DNA of 64,000 nucleotides from Rhodococcus oxybenzonivorans (GCF_003130705.1 NZ_CP021355.1:1-64000); one strand, 5' to 3'; positions 8,759 through 17,551 are shown, counted from the stretch's first letter. A program made the numbers and translations. Notes: a model not told the origin generated them from the sequence alone.

Positions 8759-8886
8759 GCCATCTCCGATGTGAAGGTGTCGTTTCCAATGTCGTCGTTG
8801 ACGTCCTAACGGTTCGGGACGCGCCCCTCCACGGTGGCCGCTGAAGGTCAGGAACGGCCGGGCTGGGCAGGAATGATCGCAGCGGA

Positions 8887-8923
8887 CACCAGCCCGACGG
8901 CGGGGACCGTCGCCGGGCTGGTG
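8887..8923 (-). terminator. Intercistronic hairpin between narB and narC
   Basis: CACCAGCCCG (8887-8896) pairs with CGGGCTGGTG (8914-8923), with further inner pairing. It lies in the 220-base gap after narB and could be a partial terminator or an mRNA-processing/stability element that lowers narC expression relative to narAaAbB. Confidence 0.55.
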
Positions 8924-8978
8924 GACGTCCGAACCCGTCACGGCGCGTGGGAGGAGTGGCCCGCCCACGCGCCGACCC

Positions 8979-9794
8979 TCACGGCGCGAGACCCGCCATC
9001 CGCGTCATACCGCGGACCCCGAGACCGCCGTCGCTGTTGATGATGGTGCCGGTCACCGCCGGGGTACGCTCCCGCGAGGCGAGAAGCGCGTATGCCCATG
9101 AGTGATCCTCAGGCTGGGCGACGATGCCCAGCGGATTGATGCCCTCGATCAAACCCTCGATGTCCGGCACGTCCTTGAGACGTTGGCCCTCGTTGGCCAG
9201 AGCGGGGATGCCGCGCAGCTCGGTGATGGTGCCGCCTGGTGCCACGCCGTTGACGCGCACCTTCGGCGCCAGCTCGTACGCGAGCTCGGTCACGAGGCCG
9301 CGGACGGCGAACTTCGACGACACATACAGCGGGCCGCCGCCACCGGGGTAGAACGCAGCGTTGGAGAGGGTGAGGATGATGTCGCCCTCGTTCTCGATCA
9401 GCTCGTCGAGCGCCGCCTTCACGCTGAGCAGGTTGCTCTTGACGTTGACGCCGAAGAGTTGATCGAACGCCTCGCTGATCTTGTCCTTGGGCAGTTGCGG
9501 AATCTCGGTGAAGTAGTCGAATACGCCGACGACGCAGACGAGCGTGGTGAGCGGCCCGAACGCGTCCACGACGTCGGCGACGGCGCGTTCGTTGTCGGCC
9601 ATCGACGTGGCGTCGCCTTCCGTCACCACGACGGCGTCGACGGGCAGTGCGTTACGCAGGTCCTTCACCTTCTCCGGGGAGATCTCGAGGATCCCCACTT
9701 TTGCGCCCTGTTGCACGTAGAGCTCGACCACAGCGCGGCCGATACCCGATCCGCCGCCGGTGACGAGCGCCACCTTGCCGTCCAGGAATCCCAA
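8979..9794 (-). CDS. narB: cis-1,2-Dihydrodiol dehydrogenase (naphthalene pathway), TTG start
   Basis: 271 residues of classical SDR: TGGGSGIGR near residue 12, a catalytic Ser in TLSNAAFY, and YVSSK as YxxxK. It oxidises cis-1,2-dihydroxy-1,2-dihydronaphthalene to 1,2-dihydroxynaphthalene with NAD. The only start that gives the family N-terminus (GFLDGKVALV) is TTG 9794, 8 bases after AAAGGA; this rare start may limit expression. It directly follows the small gene at 9800. The sequence closely matches what I recall of Rhodococcus NarB. Confidence 0.9.
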   Translation of the reverse strand: MGFLDGKVALVTGGGSGIGRAVVELYVQQGAKVGILEISPEKVKDLRNALPVDAVVVTEGDATSMADNERAVADVVDAFGPLTTLVCVVGVFDYFTEIPQLPKDKISEAFDQLFGVNVKSNLLSVKAALDELIENEGDIILTLSNAAFYPGGGGPLYVSSKFAVRGLVTELAYELAPKVRVNGVAPGGTITELRGIPALANEGQRLKDVPDIEGLIEGINPLGIVAQPEDHSWAYALLASRERTPAVTGTIINSDGGLGVRGMTRMAGLAP

Positions 9795-9799
9795 GGGAA

Positions 9800-10072
9800 T
9801 CAGTCCTTTCTGAATAGAGCCGACAGGGGGCTCGCTTTGAGTTCCGAGCCCGGTCCGTAGGGCGTGTCGAGCAGCGCCGAGTACATGTCCGGCGTCTGCC
9901 AGGTGAGGCTCTCGAGTTGCAGCGGATCCAGATGGGTCTGGAATCCGAGGCGCGGCGAGGTGATGACGAGACGCTCACCACTGCCGGTGCGGGTGTAGCC
10001 GACCTGGATCACCGTGAACTCGTTGGCGATCTGGATTATCGGTTCTCCGCGGTCGTTGTGGATGATGCTCAT
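9800..10072 (-). CDS. Small conserved protein of the nar operon
   Basis: 90 residues from ATG 10072 with GGAGG upstream, 13 bases after narAb and 5 bases before narB. The sequence is mostly beta-like (IIQIANEFTVIQVGYTRTG, ERLVITSPRLGFQTHLDP) with a Trp-containing centre. Similar short proteins next to aromatic dioxygenase genes have been labelled dihydrodiol dehydrogenase in databases, but it has no nucleotide-binding motif and is too short for that. Tight packing suggests it serves the dioxygenase, for example in assembly; function unknown. Confidence 0.75.
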   Translation of the reverse strand: MSIIHNDRGEPIIQIANEFTVIQVGYTRTGSGERLVITSPRLGFQTHLDPLQLESLTWQTPDMYSALLDTPYGPGSELKASPLSALFRKD

Positions 10073-10085
10073 GTAGGCTCCTCCG

Positions 10086-10604
10086 TCACATGATCAGGGC
10101 GAGGTTGTGTGTCATTATCGTGGTCTGATCAAGCAGCACAACACGTTTGGCGAGACGGAAGCCGTCGCCCGCGCGCCGGAGCACGTCCTTACGCTCGCCC
10201 GAGAGGACGTCGTAGGTAGCAACGTCACCGCGGGTGCGGTAGAGCAGCAGGTTCGAGGTGACCTCGAACTCGTCCTCGCTATCGCCCGGCGCGACTTGAA
10301 CGTTGGTGACGAAGTGCCGTGAGCGCGACGGCGGGTCCTCTGCCCACGCGTACTCGGTCTCGAGGCGCAGCACCCGCATCTCCATCGAGTCCGCGTCGTC
10401 GTCCATGTGGGCCATTCCCTCGACGACGTCGGTCACGGCCTCACGCTCCCGGGTGACCCTCAGGGGCACAATGTAGCTCAGGTCCTCGGCGACGAGGTCC
10501 AGCCATTCCCGGTACTTACCGGCGTCGAGCAGCCCGGCCTCCATGTAGAGCCATTCGGTGATCTCACGGACGGTGGTGTCCGAGATCTGTGTCTGCGTAC
10601 TCAT
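10086..10604 (-). CDS. narAb: Naphthalene 1,2-dioxygenase small (beta) subunit
   Basis: 172 residues from ATG 10604, 3 bases after narAa. It shows the SnoaL-like cone fold of ring-hydroxylating dioxygenase beta subunits, with the family pattern ITEWLYMEAGLLDAGKYREWLDL near the start, and DPPSRSRHFVTNVQV and LLYRTRGD further on. It forms the alpha3beta3 hexamer with NarAa and is structural. The sequence agrees closely with the recalled Rhodococcus NarAb. Confidence 0.95.
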   Translation of the reverse strand: MSTQTQISDTTVREITEWLYMEAGLLDAGKYREWLDLVAEDLSYIVPLRVTREREAVTDVVEGMAHMDDDADSMEMRVLRLETEYAWAEDPPSRSRHFVTNVQVAPGDSEDEFEVTSNLLLYRTRGDVATYDVLSGERKDVLRRAGDGFRLAKRVVLLDQTTIMTHNLALIM

Positions 10605-10607
10605 GGC

Positions 10608-12014
10608 CTACGCCTCCGCTTTCGCTGGGGTCTTGGGGGCGGCCGGCGCCGACGTCTCCGCCTTGCCGTTGCTGTTGCTGTTGCCGGCGTGCAGCGGTGT
10701 GTCCGCGAGCATGAGCTGCATCCAGTATTCGAGGAAGTTGCGCTGGTTGGCCTCGGCGTAGTCCAGCGGGTAGGCCTCCCCGGGTCCGGGCCAGTTCGGG
10801 TCGGGCTCGAGAACGCCGCGCCCCATCTGGTAGTTGAGCTCCCCTGTCTTGGCGAACTGACCACCCAGAACACGGGTGATACTGCGCCAGTTCTCGGCGT
10901 CGTCCTGTTCGAAGGCGCCGGAGATCCCGAAGGTGCGCAGGTAGGCCTTGTAGCTCTCGTCCTTGAACCAGTCGGGCGCCTCCTTTTCGACGAGGAAGAA
11001 CGACATCACCTCCATCTTGTCCGGTCCGAGCGGGTGCCACAGGCGCAGCGTCAGGAACGGCGTCGGCGGGGAGAGGTGATCCTTGGCCATCAGGAAGTTG
11101 CCGATCGACAGATTCGGGAACACGGTGCCATGGATGAAGGCATTGGGCCGGAAGATCTCGACCTGCTCCGGCGTGAGCCGACGCCCCATTTCCTCGACGA
11201 TGTTCTCCGGCATGCCCATGAACTCCGGCAGCGGCATACCCGGCGGCGGACCGATGATGCCCAGGCCGTGACCGTGCTCGGTGTGGACGTGCTCTCCGTA
11301 GAGCGCGAACTGCGGGTCGGGCGGGGCGAGCCCCAGCTCGACCATCGAGCGGTGGGTCATCATGGTGTGGTAGGCGTCGCCGACGAAGTTGTCTGCGCCG
11401 AGCTTCCAGTTCGCGTCGACCACCCACCGCTGCGGGGCGCCGACGACCTGCAGCCCGGCGTCACTGCGGTCCAGAACAATATCGAGGTAGAACTTCATAT
11501 CGCCGAGGTAGTCCTCCAGCGAATCGGCGTTCGGGTCCAGCGAGCCGAAGATCAGGCCCTTGTAGGTGGCCAGGTTCGGCATCGGCCGCAGGTTCCAGTC
11601 GGACTTCTTCAGCTGATTGCCGTACGCGTCCTTGCCGGCCGGCACGCCGACCAGACTTCCCGTGTTGCTGTAGGTCCAGCCGTGGTACGGGCACCGGAAG
11701 TGCGAGGCGTTCCCCATCTCCGCGCGGCACACCTGCATACCGCGGTGGCGGCAAGCGTTGAGGTGCCCGCGGATTTCGCCGTCCTCGTCGCGGCAGACGA
11801 TGAACTGATCCTCGGAGATGTACCGCACGACGTAATCGCCGCGCTCGGGGATCTCACTCTCGTGCGCGAGAAAGACCCACGCGTGACCGAAGACCCGCTC
11901 GCGCTCGACGTCGTGCACCTCGGGATCGTTGATGATCGAGGCGGGGACGGTCCAGTCGGACTTCACGTCGTGCAAACCCTTCTGGAGGGTCTGCCGGAGT
12001 TCGTTGCTCAGCAT
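10608..12014 (-). CDS. narAa: Naphthalene 1,2-dioxygenase large (alpha) subunit
   Basis: 468 residues from ATG 12014. Rieske ligands are Cys88/His90 (CRHRG) and Cys108/His111 (CPYHGW); mononuclear iron ligands are His216 and His221 with bridging Asp213 (GDAYHTMMTH) and an Asp at 371 or 372 (QDDAENW). It dihydroxylates naphthalene to the cis-1,2-dihydrodiol. The sequence is nearly the one I recall for the structurally solved Rhodococcus sp. NCIMB 12038 enzyme, with an extended Asn/Ser/Pro/Ala-rich C-terminus. It is the first gene of narAa-Ab-orf-narB-(narC), with an operator-like site 126 bases upstream. No ferredoxin or reductase gene is present in the window. Confidence 0.95.
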   Translation of the reverse strand: MLSNELRQTLQKGLHDVKSDWTVPASIINDPEVHDVERERVFGHAWVFLAHESEIPERGDYVVRYISEDQFIVCRDEDGEIRGHLNACRHRGMQVCRAEMGNASHFRCPYHGWTYSNTGSLVGVPAGKDAYGNQLKKSDWNLRPMPNLATYKGLIFGSLDPNADSLEDYLGDMKFYLDIVLDRSDAGLQVVGAPQRWVVDANWKLGADNFVGDAYHTMMTHRSMVELGLAPPDPQFALYGEHVHTEHGHGLGIIGPPPGMPLPEFMGMPENIVEEMGRRLTPEQVEIFRPNAFIHGTVFPNLSIGNFLMAKDHLSPPTPFLTLRLWHPLGPDKMEVMSFFLVEKEAPDWFKDESYKAYLRTFGISGAFEQDDAENWRSITRVLGGQFAKTGELNYQMGRGVLEPDPNWPGPGEAYPLDYAEANQRNFLEYWMQLMLADTPLHAGNSNSNGKAETSAPAAPKTPAKAEA

Positions 12015-12139
12015 GCTTTCGGCTTTCTCGAGTCAGACATTCTCTTTCTCCTTCTGGAAGTGCAGGCCTACGAACCCTGAAAGTGCGAGCCTGCGAAGCT
12101 AATTCGATCCCGCGCAAAGCCAGCTACTTGACTGACGTT

Positions 12140-12155
12140 CTAACATGTTAGTATC
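12140..12155. promoter_or_regulatory. Operator-like site between narAa and the SCP2-like gene
   Basis: CTAACATGTTAGTATC contains the perfect palindrome CTAACATGTTAG (12140-12151). It agrees with 13 of 16 bases of CTAGCATACTAGTATC at 14907-14922 upstream of rubredoxin/ETF, giving a common CTARCATRYTAGTATC. It sits in the 229-base divergent region and could control both narAa and the 12244 gene. Confidence 0.6.
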
Positions 12156-12243
12156 TTTGCTCACATCGGTCAACATAATTTTGTGTCGCAGGTCACCGAC
12201 GACCGGATTGTGTGTCGTGGGCCACCAACAAGGAGAGCGCAAC

Positions 12244-12639
12244 ATGACAACACCCGTCCTTTCACCCGAGTGGATGCAGACATATGGCGAGCTGTGGAAC
12301 AACACCGAGGCGACACGCCAGGGACTCAAGAAACTGAGCATGGTCATCGAGTACCGACTCGCCGAGGACGAGAGCCGCGCAGGTCAGATCCAGGTGGTCC
12401 TCGGCGAGGTCGTCCGGGCGGGCGCCCCGGCTGACGGCGTCAAGCCCGAGTTCGTGCTGACAGCCAATACGGACACCTGGCAGCGCCTCGGCCTGGGCGA
12501 ACTCCCGGCAGCCAAGGCGATGGTCACCCGCGAGGTCAAGTTCCGCGGCCCCATGGCGGTCGCTATGGCGAACCTTCCCTCCCTGGAAGCAGCGATGAAG
12601 ATGATGGGCCAGATCGACGGCACCGACTGGTCGGTGTAA
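12244..12639 (+). CDS. SCP2-like protein divergent from nar operon
   Basis: 131 residues from ATG 12244 with AAGGAGAG 7 bases upstream. The late segment AKAMVTREVKFRGPMAVAMANLPSLEAAM has the SCP2 layout also seen in the 6795 gene, and both end in a similar G-(T/Q)-DW-V tail (TDWSV versus TDWDV). It shares its promoter region with the naphthalene dioxygenase operon, so it is probably induced with it. Binding of a hydrophobic substrate or intermediate is a reasonable inference; no enzymatic motif is visible. Confidence 0.75.
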   Translation: MTTPVLSPEWMQTYGELWNNTEATRQGLKKLSMVIEYRLAEDESRAGQIQVVLGEVVRAGAPADGVKPEFVLTANTDTWQRLGLGELPAAKAMVTREVKFRGPMAVAMANLPSLEAAMKMMGQIDGTDWSV

Positions 12640-13108
12640 CCGGAAAGCCTCGCGCACGAGGGTGAATGTCCGCCCTGCATCGAGCATCCGACGCCGCCGC
12701 GGAACAACAGATGAGGACCGTCCCGGTCGACGTGCGACCGGGACGCCGCCCTGGGCTTGGTCACATCATCAGCATTGGACATGCGCGGGTCGTGTACGGA
12801 CGGCACTCCACCGATGATGCCGAGGGCGCGTTTCCTCGCCCTGCCGCAGCGAGATTGGGACCCGCTGCCGCCCTTGATCATTCCAACCTGAAGCGACGGG
12901 CGGGCCGTGCGGACCTCTCGTGGCGTAGCGCGTGCCCGTGCTCGTCGGCTGTCCACATCGTTCGTCTTTCCCTGGCGCGCGCCGCGGTTGGACGCTGCTG
13001 CGTCAGGGTGAAAGGGGTGTGGTCAGCGCAGTACTCAGGGCTCGCATGAACTGTGGCGCACGCAAGGGGGGCGCCGCTCGTCGGCCGGCGACCTTGCCGA
13101 ACTCGTCG
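12640..13108. other. Convergent intergenic region
   Basis: About 470 bases between the convergent SCP2-like and V4R genes. I see no supported gene or repeat. Confidence 0.5.
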
Positions 13109-13780
13109 TCAGGCGGACGAGGCGCGGGGCATACTGGCCGGCATCACTTTGTACTGCTTGGTCGGGCGGTGCAGGCGCGGATCGCGCATCCACAGCGACA
13201 CACGATCGCGGTGGGCCATCGCGAAGCGGCAGTACGACACACCCTCTGCCCGACAGGCGATCTCTTGCACATCGATTGGGAGCCCTGTCGCCTCCGAGGC
13301 CCAGCCCGCCGCGTATCCCGCCTGGAGATGGCAGGCCCGGCCGCGGTGCCCGTCGTTCAGCACCTCCCGCGCACTGAACGAGTTGTCCGACTCCCACAGC
13401 ACGAGGAAGTCCTCGTCGAGCTTGGGCTCCCATAGCAGCAGTTGCACGTCTCCGTAGCCCGCCCATGCGAAGTGAAACGGGCCGGTAAGCACGCGATACT
13501 GCGGTTCGGTCATGCCGATCTTGCGGTCCGCGAAGAACGCCGCCGCGTGGCTGAGCCCGATGAGACGACCGAACCGGTACATCACCGCGGGTGCCAGCTC
13601 GGCACCGAGGATCTCGACCAGCTCGCGCGGCAGGTCGCTGGCCACGACGTGGGTCGGGACCAGGGCGTGTGGAACGCCGGCGAGCGACACCTGGGCATGG
13701 CCCGGGTCGCGCGTGAAGCGCTCCTGGTATTCACACATGTCGTCGAGGGCACGAGCGATCAATGCCGACAGCTGTGTCAT
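13109..13780 (-). CDS. V4R/XylR-N domain protein, probable aromatic sensor
   Basis: 223 residues from ATG 13780, overlapping the stop of the GntR gene by ATGA. The C-terminal half is a V4R domain: HLQAGYAAGWASEATGLPI followed by VQEIACRAEGVSYCRFAMA with the conserved Gly-, Glu- and Cys-positions. The whole resembles the XylR/DmpR N-terminal ligand domain, without any AAA+ or DNA-binding domain. Rhodococcus nar clusters are reported to carry a GntR-type and an NtrC-N-terminus-type regulator. Here the sensor is free-standing and translationally coupled to GntR, so the two may act together. Confidence 0.8.
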   Translation of the reverse strand: MTQLSALIARALDDMCEYQERFTRDPGHAQVSLAGVPHALVPTHVVASDLPRELVEILGAELAPAVMYRFGRLIGLSHAAAFFADRKIGMTEPQYRVLTGPFHFAWAGYGDVQLLLWEPKLDEDFLVLWESDNSFSAREVLNDGHRGRACHLQAGYAAGWASEATGLPIDVQEIACRAEGVSYCRFAMAHRDRVSLWMRDPRLHRPTKQYKVMPASMPRASSA

Positions 13781-14466
13781 GGCTTCTCTCCTCCTCGCTG
13801 CGGGGCGGCACCCTCCAGGTAGACGACGAAGCGGTCGCCGCACCGACGGGTGTGCTGCTCTGCGAGGGTCCGGGCACGCTTGGCGGTACGTCGCTCGAGC
13901 GCCTCGAAGATGGCCCGATGCTCGGTTCTGGATTCCGTCATCGACTCCCCCATCTGGTCGCCCGTGAACGGAAGCCGCGCAAGCTGATAGCGCAGCAGTG
14001 ACCACACGCCCTCGACGGTCTGGATGAGCCGCGGCATGCCGCTACCCTCGATGATCTTCAGGTGGAACTCGTAGTTGAGGTCACCGTAGGCCACTTCGTC
14101 CCCATGATCAATGGCCGCTTCCATCCGCTCGAGCACGCCACCGAGCTCAGCGAGCTGCTTGGCGCTCATCGCTTTGGCGGCCACCTCGGCGGCAAGGCCC
14201 TCGAGCACGCCACGTATCGCGAACAGCTCGGTGACGGTCGTGGAACTCGGCCGAACAACGCGACACCCGACCTGGGGGATGATCTCCACGAGTCCCTCTG
14301 ACTCCAGCCGCTTGAGGGCCTCGGACACCGGCGTGCGACTGATCTGCAGCTCCTCGGACAGAGCGTAAGTCGAGAGCGTGTCGCCCGGCTGCCAGCGACC
14401 GCGGAGGATCTCCGCGGTGAGCTGCTCATACGCTTGACCGCTTCGATTGAGGCGCTGACTGACCAT
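13777..14466 (-). CDS. GntR-family regulator of the nar island
   Basis: 229 residues from ATG 14466 with AGGA upstream. Winged helix: LSTYALSEELQISRTPVSEALKRLESEGL near residues 31-60, then IIPQVGCRVV; the remainder is an FCD-type helical domain with the DLNYEFHLKII motif. It faces the rubredoxin/ETF operon over 476 bases that hold an operator-like site, and is coupled to the V4R gene. It is the most likely regulator of narAa, the SCP2-like gene and rubredoxin/ETF. The wing (IIPQVGCRV) is shared with the GntR at 20948, so they may recognise related sites. Confidence 0.85.
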   Translation of the reverse strand: MVSQRLNRSGQAYEQLTAEILRGRWQPGDTLSTYALSEELQISRTPVSEALKRLESEGLVEIIPQVGCRVVRPSSTTVTELFAIRGVLEGLAAEVAAKAMSAKQLAELGGVLERMEAAIDHGDEVAYGDLNYEFHLKIIEGSGMPRLIQTVEGVWSLLRYQLARLPFTGDQMGESMTESRTEHRAIFEALERRTAKRARTLAEQHTRRCGDRFVVYLEGAAPQRGGEKP

Positions 14467-14942
14467 GGGATCCTAGGTGTGCGAAGTGATCGATTCACTC
14501 CAGTGTATTGCACCGGTGGACGCGCAGCCGATCCGACTGGAATGTTACTACGCTAGTTGGGTACGGTTGATGCCACTGCGGTGTGGTGGATTACCCGAAC
14601 CCATGCCGACGGCTTGGCCGACACCATGAACGGAACACGCGCCGGAACATCAAGCTCTGCAACGCTTCTTCGATAGGCCGCGCCGCTACGGACAACCGAG
14701 CCGAGGGTGCGTGGCGGGGTGTGATCTCGCCGAGGCCAGGTGATCGAGGGCCCCCCGGGTGATCGACGTCCGCGAGCAAGCATCCGTGCGCCCGCCGGCA
14801 CCGCCGCACGATGCCTGCCGAGTCCCCACCCCCGATCCGTGGACCAGCCGTGTCCACCGATGGGGAGGTCTGTGGCAAACCGCCTTCCACTATGTCCAAT
14901 AGCGCGCTAGCATACTAGTATCAAACGCACCGTGGAGGGTTC
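14467..14942. other. Divergent intergenic region GntR / rubredoxin
   Basis: 476 bases containing the promoters of both directions. Operator-like sequence at 14907-14922; a weaker related motif, GTTACTACGCTAGTTG, lies near 14546. No gene is supported. Confidence 0.5.
14907..14922. promoter_or_regulatory. Operator-like site upstream of rubredoxin/ETF
   Basis: CTAGCATACTAGTATC with internal palindrome ATACTAGTAT (14912-14921), 21 bases before the rubredoxin start. It matches the narAa-proximal site at 13 of 16 positions. Confidence 0.6.
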
Positions 14943-15203
14943 ATGAAGATTCTGATCGCGACGGACGAGACACAGGCGGACCCGGCAACCGAGCTCTGGA
15001 TCTGCGAGGTCTGTGAAGACGTGTACGACCCCCAGCTGGGTGACCCGGACGGTGGCATCCCCCCGGGAACTGCCTTCCAGGACATCCCCGACGACTGGGT
15101 CTGTCCGGTCTGTGGGGCGCGCAAGAAGGAATTCCGGAAGCTCAGGCCGGGCGAGGAATACCAGGATGTGAGCGAAGACCTCGTGACGGGAGAGCAGGGA
15201 TGA
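14943..15203 (+). CDS. Rubredoxin
   Basis: 86 residues from ATG 14943 after a GGAGG site. The two iron-binding knuckles are [10 protein letters not shown] (CxxC plus the rubredoxin Tyr-Asp-Pro) and [11 protein letters not shown], separated by [16 protein letters not shown], a textbook rubredoxin core; about 20 residues precede it. It carries one electron at a single Fe(Cys)4 site. Rhodococcus nar clusters contain rub genes, and here the stop overlaps the ETF start (ATGA), so rubredoxin and ETF are made together. The pair may supply electrons to the dioxygenase or link a dehydrogenase to it; not proven. Confidence 0.92.
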   Translation: MKILIATDETQADPATELWICEVCEDVYDPQLGDPDGGIPPGTAFQDIPDDWVCPVCGARKKEFRKLRPGEEYQDVSEDLVTGEQG

Positions 15204-17005
15204 GCACTTCCGGCCGCGTCCTCGTCTGCCTCAAGCAGGTACCCGCCCCGGGGGTGGTCGCCTTCGACGAACGCACCAAGCGCATTCGCCGCGATTCCGG
15301 CGCCGCGATCACCAACCCCGCCGATCTGTGTGCTCTCGCGCACGCGCTGTCGCTTCGCGACGCGCTCGGCTGGGAGGTGGCCGTCGTCACCATGGGGCCG
15401 CCCGCCGCCCAGGCCACCCTCGTCGACGCACTCCGCCGAGGCGCCGACCGCGCCGTCCATCTTCTCGACCGGCGTTTCGCTGGCGCCGACACGCTGGCGA
15501 CGGCGCGCGCGATCACCCGGCTCGTCGAACGTGAAGCGCCGGACCTCGTCCTCACCGGCCGCTGGACGCTTGACGGCGCCACCGCACAGGTCGGGCCGCA
15601 GGTCGCCGAACTGGCCGGGCTGCCGCAACTCACGCAAGTCGTGGCGCTGCACACCGGCGACGACGGTCGCCTCCGGGCCGAGGTGGAAACCGACGTCGGC
15701 ACGGAGGACTGGGCCATCGAGCTGCCGGCGTTGGTGTCGGTCGGACGTGGAATCGAGCCGCCCTGGGTCGTCGACGCCGCCGACGCCACGGCCATCGAGA
15801 CGGTCACCGCCGATGATCTCGGAGGAGGGCCCCGCGACTTCGGGACCCGCGGCTCGCCGACCTTCGTCGTCGAGATCCGTCCCGGCCGCAGCATGCGCTC
15901 CACGGAGCACGGCGCCGACGCCCCCGCCGCCGCCAGCATGCTGGCCGCCGCGTTCGCGGCGGCCCGCGAGGACCTCTGGCCCGCGACCTACGCTGCCGGT
16001 CCGGCATCCCCGGCGCGGGAGATCTGGGCGGTCGCCGAGCCGCTGCCGGGTGGCGGGCTGCACCCCACCAGCCTCGAGGCCCTCGCCTGCGCCCGCTCGA
16101 TCGCTGCCGAGCTGCACTCCACGACCGTTGCCGTCCTCCCCGGTGCGCACAGCAGCGACGCGCCGCGCGTCCTGCACGCGCACGGGGCGGACCGGGTGAT
16201 CGTGCTCGGTGACGCCGGGCTCGAGGAGTACGCCACGGAGCCGTTCACGAGCGCCCTCAGTGCGGCGATCATCGCCGGCTCGCCGTTCGCGGTGATCGCC
16301 CCGTTCAGCGCCCGGGGGCGCGACTACGCGCCGCGCGTCGCGGCCCGGTTGGGCCTCGGGCTCACCGGGGATTTCGTCGCGCTCGAGGTACGCGGCGCGG
16401 ACAGCGACGACCCGGACCTGCTCTGGCTCAAGCCGGCGCTCGCGGGGAGCGTGCTCGCGCCTGTCATCGCGCACACCACCCCATCGATGGGCACACTGCG
16501 CCCCGGATCCTTCCCGGTCGCCGCCGTCCGAGACGAGGGCGATCCGCAGGTCGAGGTCCTCGAGCCGGCCGCCAAGGCCGCCGACGACCGGTGCACGCCG
16601 ATCGAGCGGCGCGTCGAGAATCCCGACGCTCCCCATCTGACAGCGGCGCGGGTGGTCATCGGCCTGGGCCCCGGGCTCGACGCGGCGACGCGCCGGGCGG
16701 CCGAGCGGTTGGCTCAGGCGACTGGCGGCGCGGTGGCGGCCACCCCAGCGGCGGTGGCCGCGGGCGACGCACCGCGGCAGATCGAGATCGGGCCACTCGC
16801 CCGCACGATCGCCCCCTCGATCTATCTGGGCCTGGGGAGACACGACCCCGGGACCCTCCGTGCGGTGACCGGAGCCGGGCAGATCGTCGTGGTGGACCCC
16901 GACGCCAAGCTCGACGAACTGTCCGGCCTCGCCGACGCAGTCGTCACCGCGGATATCGAACCGGTACTTGGTGATCTGTTGGAGCTTGTCGCGGCGGTGC
17001 ACTAA
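15200..17005 (+). CDS. Fused electron-transfer flavoprotein (beta-alpha)
   Basis: 601 residues, start overlapping rubredoxin. The first ~255 residues are ETF beta ([11 protein letters not shown], then [14 protein letters not shown] and [26 protein letters not shown]). The rest is ETF alpha: an N-terminal half, then [36 protein letters not shown] and [10 protein letters not shown], which form the FAD-binding domain. ETF is normally two proteins; a single-chain version next to rubredoxin suggests a dedicated electron carrier for the naphthalene system. The opposite strand carries a long open frame across the gene, judged an artefact. Confidence 0.9.
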   Translation: MSTSGRVLVCLKQVPAPGVVAFDERTKRIRRDSGAAITNPADLCALAHALSLRDALGWEVAVVTMGPPAAQATLVDALRRGADRAVHLLDRRFAGADTLATARAITRLVEREAPDLVLTGRWTLDGATAQVGPQVAELAGLPQLTQVVALHTGDDGRLRAEVETDVGTEDWAIELPALVSVGRGIEPPWVVDAADATAIETVTADDLGGGPRDFGTRGSPTFVVEIRPGRSMRSTEHGADAPAAASMLAAAFAAAREDLWPATYAAGPASPAREIWAVAEPLPGGGLHPTSLEALACARSIAAELHSTTVAVLPGAHSSDAPRVLHAHGADRVIVLGDAGLEEYATEPFTSALSAAIIAGSPFAVIAPFSARGRDYAPRVAARLGLGLTGDFVALEVRGADSDDPDLLWLKPALAGSVLAPVIAHTTPSMGTLRPGSFPVAAVRDEGDPQVEVLEPAAKAADDRCTPIERRVENPDAPHLTAARVVIGLGPGLDAATRRAAERLAQATGGAVAATPAAVAAGDAPRQIEIGPLARTIAPSIYLGLGRHDPGTLRAVTGAGQIVVVDPDAKLDELSGLADAVVTADIEPVLGDLLELVAAVH

Positions 17006-17009
17006 TCCC

Positions 17010-17452
17010 TCCTCCGGAACTGGCTCACCGTCCCGGTCGGCGCCGGTGAACGGATCGGGCAGCATCGCCAGCCACTTGCGCAGCAGCGCGTCGAGCCGTG
17101 CCCCGGTGAGCCGGTCGCAGATCGCCTGCAGCGCGGCCGGGTCGTCGACCGCGGCGAACGCGTTGTCGAGTGCAAGTGCGGTGAACCCGAGCCCGGCCCT
17201 CGCGGCCTGACGCTGGGCCCAGTGGCGGCCGTTGATACAGAGTTTGGCGTTGCAGGGGAAGGACGAGCAGAACTCGAGGAAGAACGGGCCGAAGTCGGCG
17301 GCGACGCAGTAGAAGTAGTAGTGGTTGACCATGCCGGTGGACCTGACGATCCACGGATAGCTCCGACCGTCGGCGTCGCGGCTTTTCTCGGTGATGGTGG
17401 GCTCCGGTGGGTCGGGCGGCCAGTAGGCCCACCAACCGCTACGACGATTCAT
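17010..17452 (-). pseudogene. Remnant of a Trp/Tyr-rich conserved protein found with mobile DNA
   Basis: From ATG 17452 the frame reads a recognisable segment (VNHYYFYCVAADFGPFFLEFCSSFP, CINGRHWAQRQAARAGLGFTALA, CDRLTGARLDALLRKWLAMLPDPFT). I recall similar segments in larger uncharacterised proteins of about 500 residues in actinobacteria. Here the conserved part ends near 17030 and the frame runs on only as antisense to the ETF gene, so it is a truncated remnant. It separates the nar island from the decayed meta-pathway genes. Confidence 0.5.
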
Positions 17453-17551
17453 ACACCCAGATCGCCACTACGACCAGGGTCACCACCCCGACCCGCCGGT
17501 GCCCCTGAGCGCAGCCGCCATCACACGACTCGTCGGGCGGGCGAAGCCCCG

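Noticed and set aside
9800..10072. Dihydrodiol dehydrogenase label for the 90-residue nar protein
   Set aside because: No Rossmann or NAD motif and far too short; the real dehydrogenase is the neighbouring SDR.
10407..12080. 557-codon plus-strand frame
   Set aside because: Exact antisense of narAa/narAb; high-GC artefact with Val/Arg/Gly/His-rich composition.
14921..17452. Very long open frame on the minus strand, 843 codons
   Set aside because: It is antisense to rubredoxin and fused ETF, has Arg/Gly/Asp-biased composition, and only its first ~140 codons (17030-17452) show real protein similarity.
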